Positions 5,693 through 6,109 of a stretch of 6,109 nucleotides of DNA are shown here, one piece after another. The translations under genes and the position numbers were made by a program. Location: the NCBI GenBank assembly GCA_021780095.1, contig JAJXZK010000416.1, forward strand, positions 1 through 6,109. Direction: 5' to 3'. Every line of letters begins with the position of its first letter. Within the stretch, counting starts at the first letter, position 1. The stretch comes from Acidobacteriota bacterium (lineage in GTDB: Bacteria; Acidobacteriota; Terriglobia; Terriglobales; Acidobacteriaceae). The notes beneath the pieces were generated by a model. That model was not told where the DNA came from. It made no database searches and saw nothing but the letters and a program-made list of their open reading frames with translations.

Positions 5693-5710
5693 GTGAATGG
5701 AGGAACATTT

Positions 5711-5923
5711 ATGACAGATACGCTGACGTTATCGATCGACGGAATGCATTGCGGCGCCTGCGTCCGCCGGGTCACAAACGCGCTTCAAGGCGTCAAAGGG
5801 GTGACGGTCAACACGGTGGAGGTCGGCTCGGCAAAGGTCGCCTTCGACGCAGACAAGACAGACGCGGAGGAGATTGCGGCAGCAGTAGGCCGTATCGGCT
5901 TTCCAGCGCGTATTGGACAGTAA
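5711..5923 (+). CDS. copZ: Copper chaperone CopZ (heavy-metal-associated domain)
   Basis: The 70-residue protein is a single HMA domain (ferredoxin-like beta-alpha-beta fold) that carries Cu(I) in the cytosol and hands it to the exporting ATPase. The metal site is GMHCGACVRRV with C14 and C17 (MxCxxC). The later GVKGVTVNTVEVGSAKVAFD and the terminal AAAVGRIGFPA match the usual second strand, third strand and closing loop. ATG at 5711 is chosen because GGAGGA at 5699-5704 sits six bases upstream; the in-frame GTG at 5693 would add six residues and would place this site inside the gene. The size is typical. copA follows after 14 bases, and a CsoR-like operator lies upstream, so copper-induced coexpression is likely. 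A homologous mercury-binding MerP is less likely, because there is no signal peptide. Confidence 0.88.
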   Translation: MTDTLTLSIDGMHCGACVRRVTNALQGVKGVTVNTVEVGSAKVAFDADKTDAEEIAAAVGRIGFPARIGQ

Positions 5924-5937
5924 TCAGGAGCAATCAT

Positions 5938-6109
5938 ATGTCGAGCACCTTACTAGATAGAGCGGCGGCGAAAGAGGCCGCCACCTACACCACAACGAAG
6001 GAACGGGTCACGATTCCGGTCAGCGGCATGACGTGTGCCGCGTGTCAGTCTTTTATTCAACGGACGCTAGCTGACGAGGCGGGCGTACAGGACGCCACCG
6101 TCAATCTGA
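5938..6109 (+). CDS. copA: Copper-exporting P-type ATPase CopA, N-terminus (partial)
   Basis: Only the first 57 residues are inside the window; the frame is open at the edge. After a polar leader of about 22 residues, VTIPVSGMTCAACQSFIQRT carries the metal-binding motif with C33 and C36 (GMTCAAC), the N-terminal HMA domain typical of Cu(I)-translocating P1B-ATPases. The transmembrane CPC motif, phosphorylation DKTG and ATP-binding domain would lie beyond the edge. ATG at 5938 has AGGAG at 5926-5930, seven bases upstream. The preceding copZ and the shared promoter support copper as substrate; from this fragment alone, a larger multi-HMA metal ATPase of the same class cannot be excluded. Confidence 0.85.
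   Translation, partial: MSSTLLDRAAAKEAATYTTTKERVTIPVSGMTCAACQSFIQRTLADEAGVQDATVNL

Noticed and set aside
5308..5775. 155-codon - strand ORF across the HPP end and copZ start
   Set aside because: It is antisense to two well-supported genes and to the copper promoter, with no motif.
1..6109. CRISPR array, tRNA or rRNA gene
   Set aside because: No regularly spaced direct repeats and no tRNA- or rRNA-like sequence were seen on either strand.

Overview
This is a mosaic bacterial window of moderate GC content with intact genes on the + strand and insertion-sequence and gene debris between them. The Tat-exported FAD oxidoreductase, the AAA/DUF4143 ATPase, the HPP membrane protein and the copper chaperone/ATPase pair would fit an environmental Gram-negative such as an Acidobacteriota member. 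That placement is a guess from family resemblance; there is no rRNA or other marker gene here.

Layout. (1) Positions 1-96 are the last 31 codons of an IS630-type transposase. (2) 201-1832 is an intact exported flavoprotein of the FAD_oxidored type with a twin-arginine-like signal peptide. (3) About 2028-2402, on the - strand, is a relic of an IS3-family element: an internal deletion has joined the HTH half of OrfA in frame to the first part of the OrfB catalytic domain. (4) 2630-3811 is an intact ATPase with an AAA_14 N-terminal half and a DUF4143 C-terminal half. It has no Shine-Dalgarno but an extended -10 box seven bases upstream, so it may be translated leaderless. (5) 3816-4723 is a scrapyard: the first codons of a DUF262-type gene directly behind the ATPase, an unrecognised gene broken by two frameshifts, and, on the - strand, the C-terminal third of a short-chain dehydrogenase. 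(6) 4990-5502 encodes a small HPP-family membrane protein. (7) 5711-6109 begins a copper-efflux operon, copZ then copA (cut by the window end), behind a CsoR-like operator/promoter.

How the genes work together. Only two functional groupings can be supported. CopZ (cytosolic Cu(I) chaperone) and CopA (Cu(I)-exporting P-type ATPase) are adjacent with a 14-base gap, each with a good ribosome binding site, under one promoter containing a CsoR/RcnR-type dyad; the regulator itself is not in the window. The AAA/DUF4143 ATPase was apparently once followed, four bases after its stop, by a DUF262-domain gene, now reduced to 23 codons, so this looks like a broken two-gene accessory module. The window shows no complete new system. 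The most unusual items are this broken ATPase/DUF262 pair, the decayed unrecognised gene, the in-frame OrfA-OrfB fusion and the possible leaderless, extended -10 start of the ATPase.
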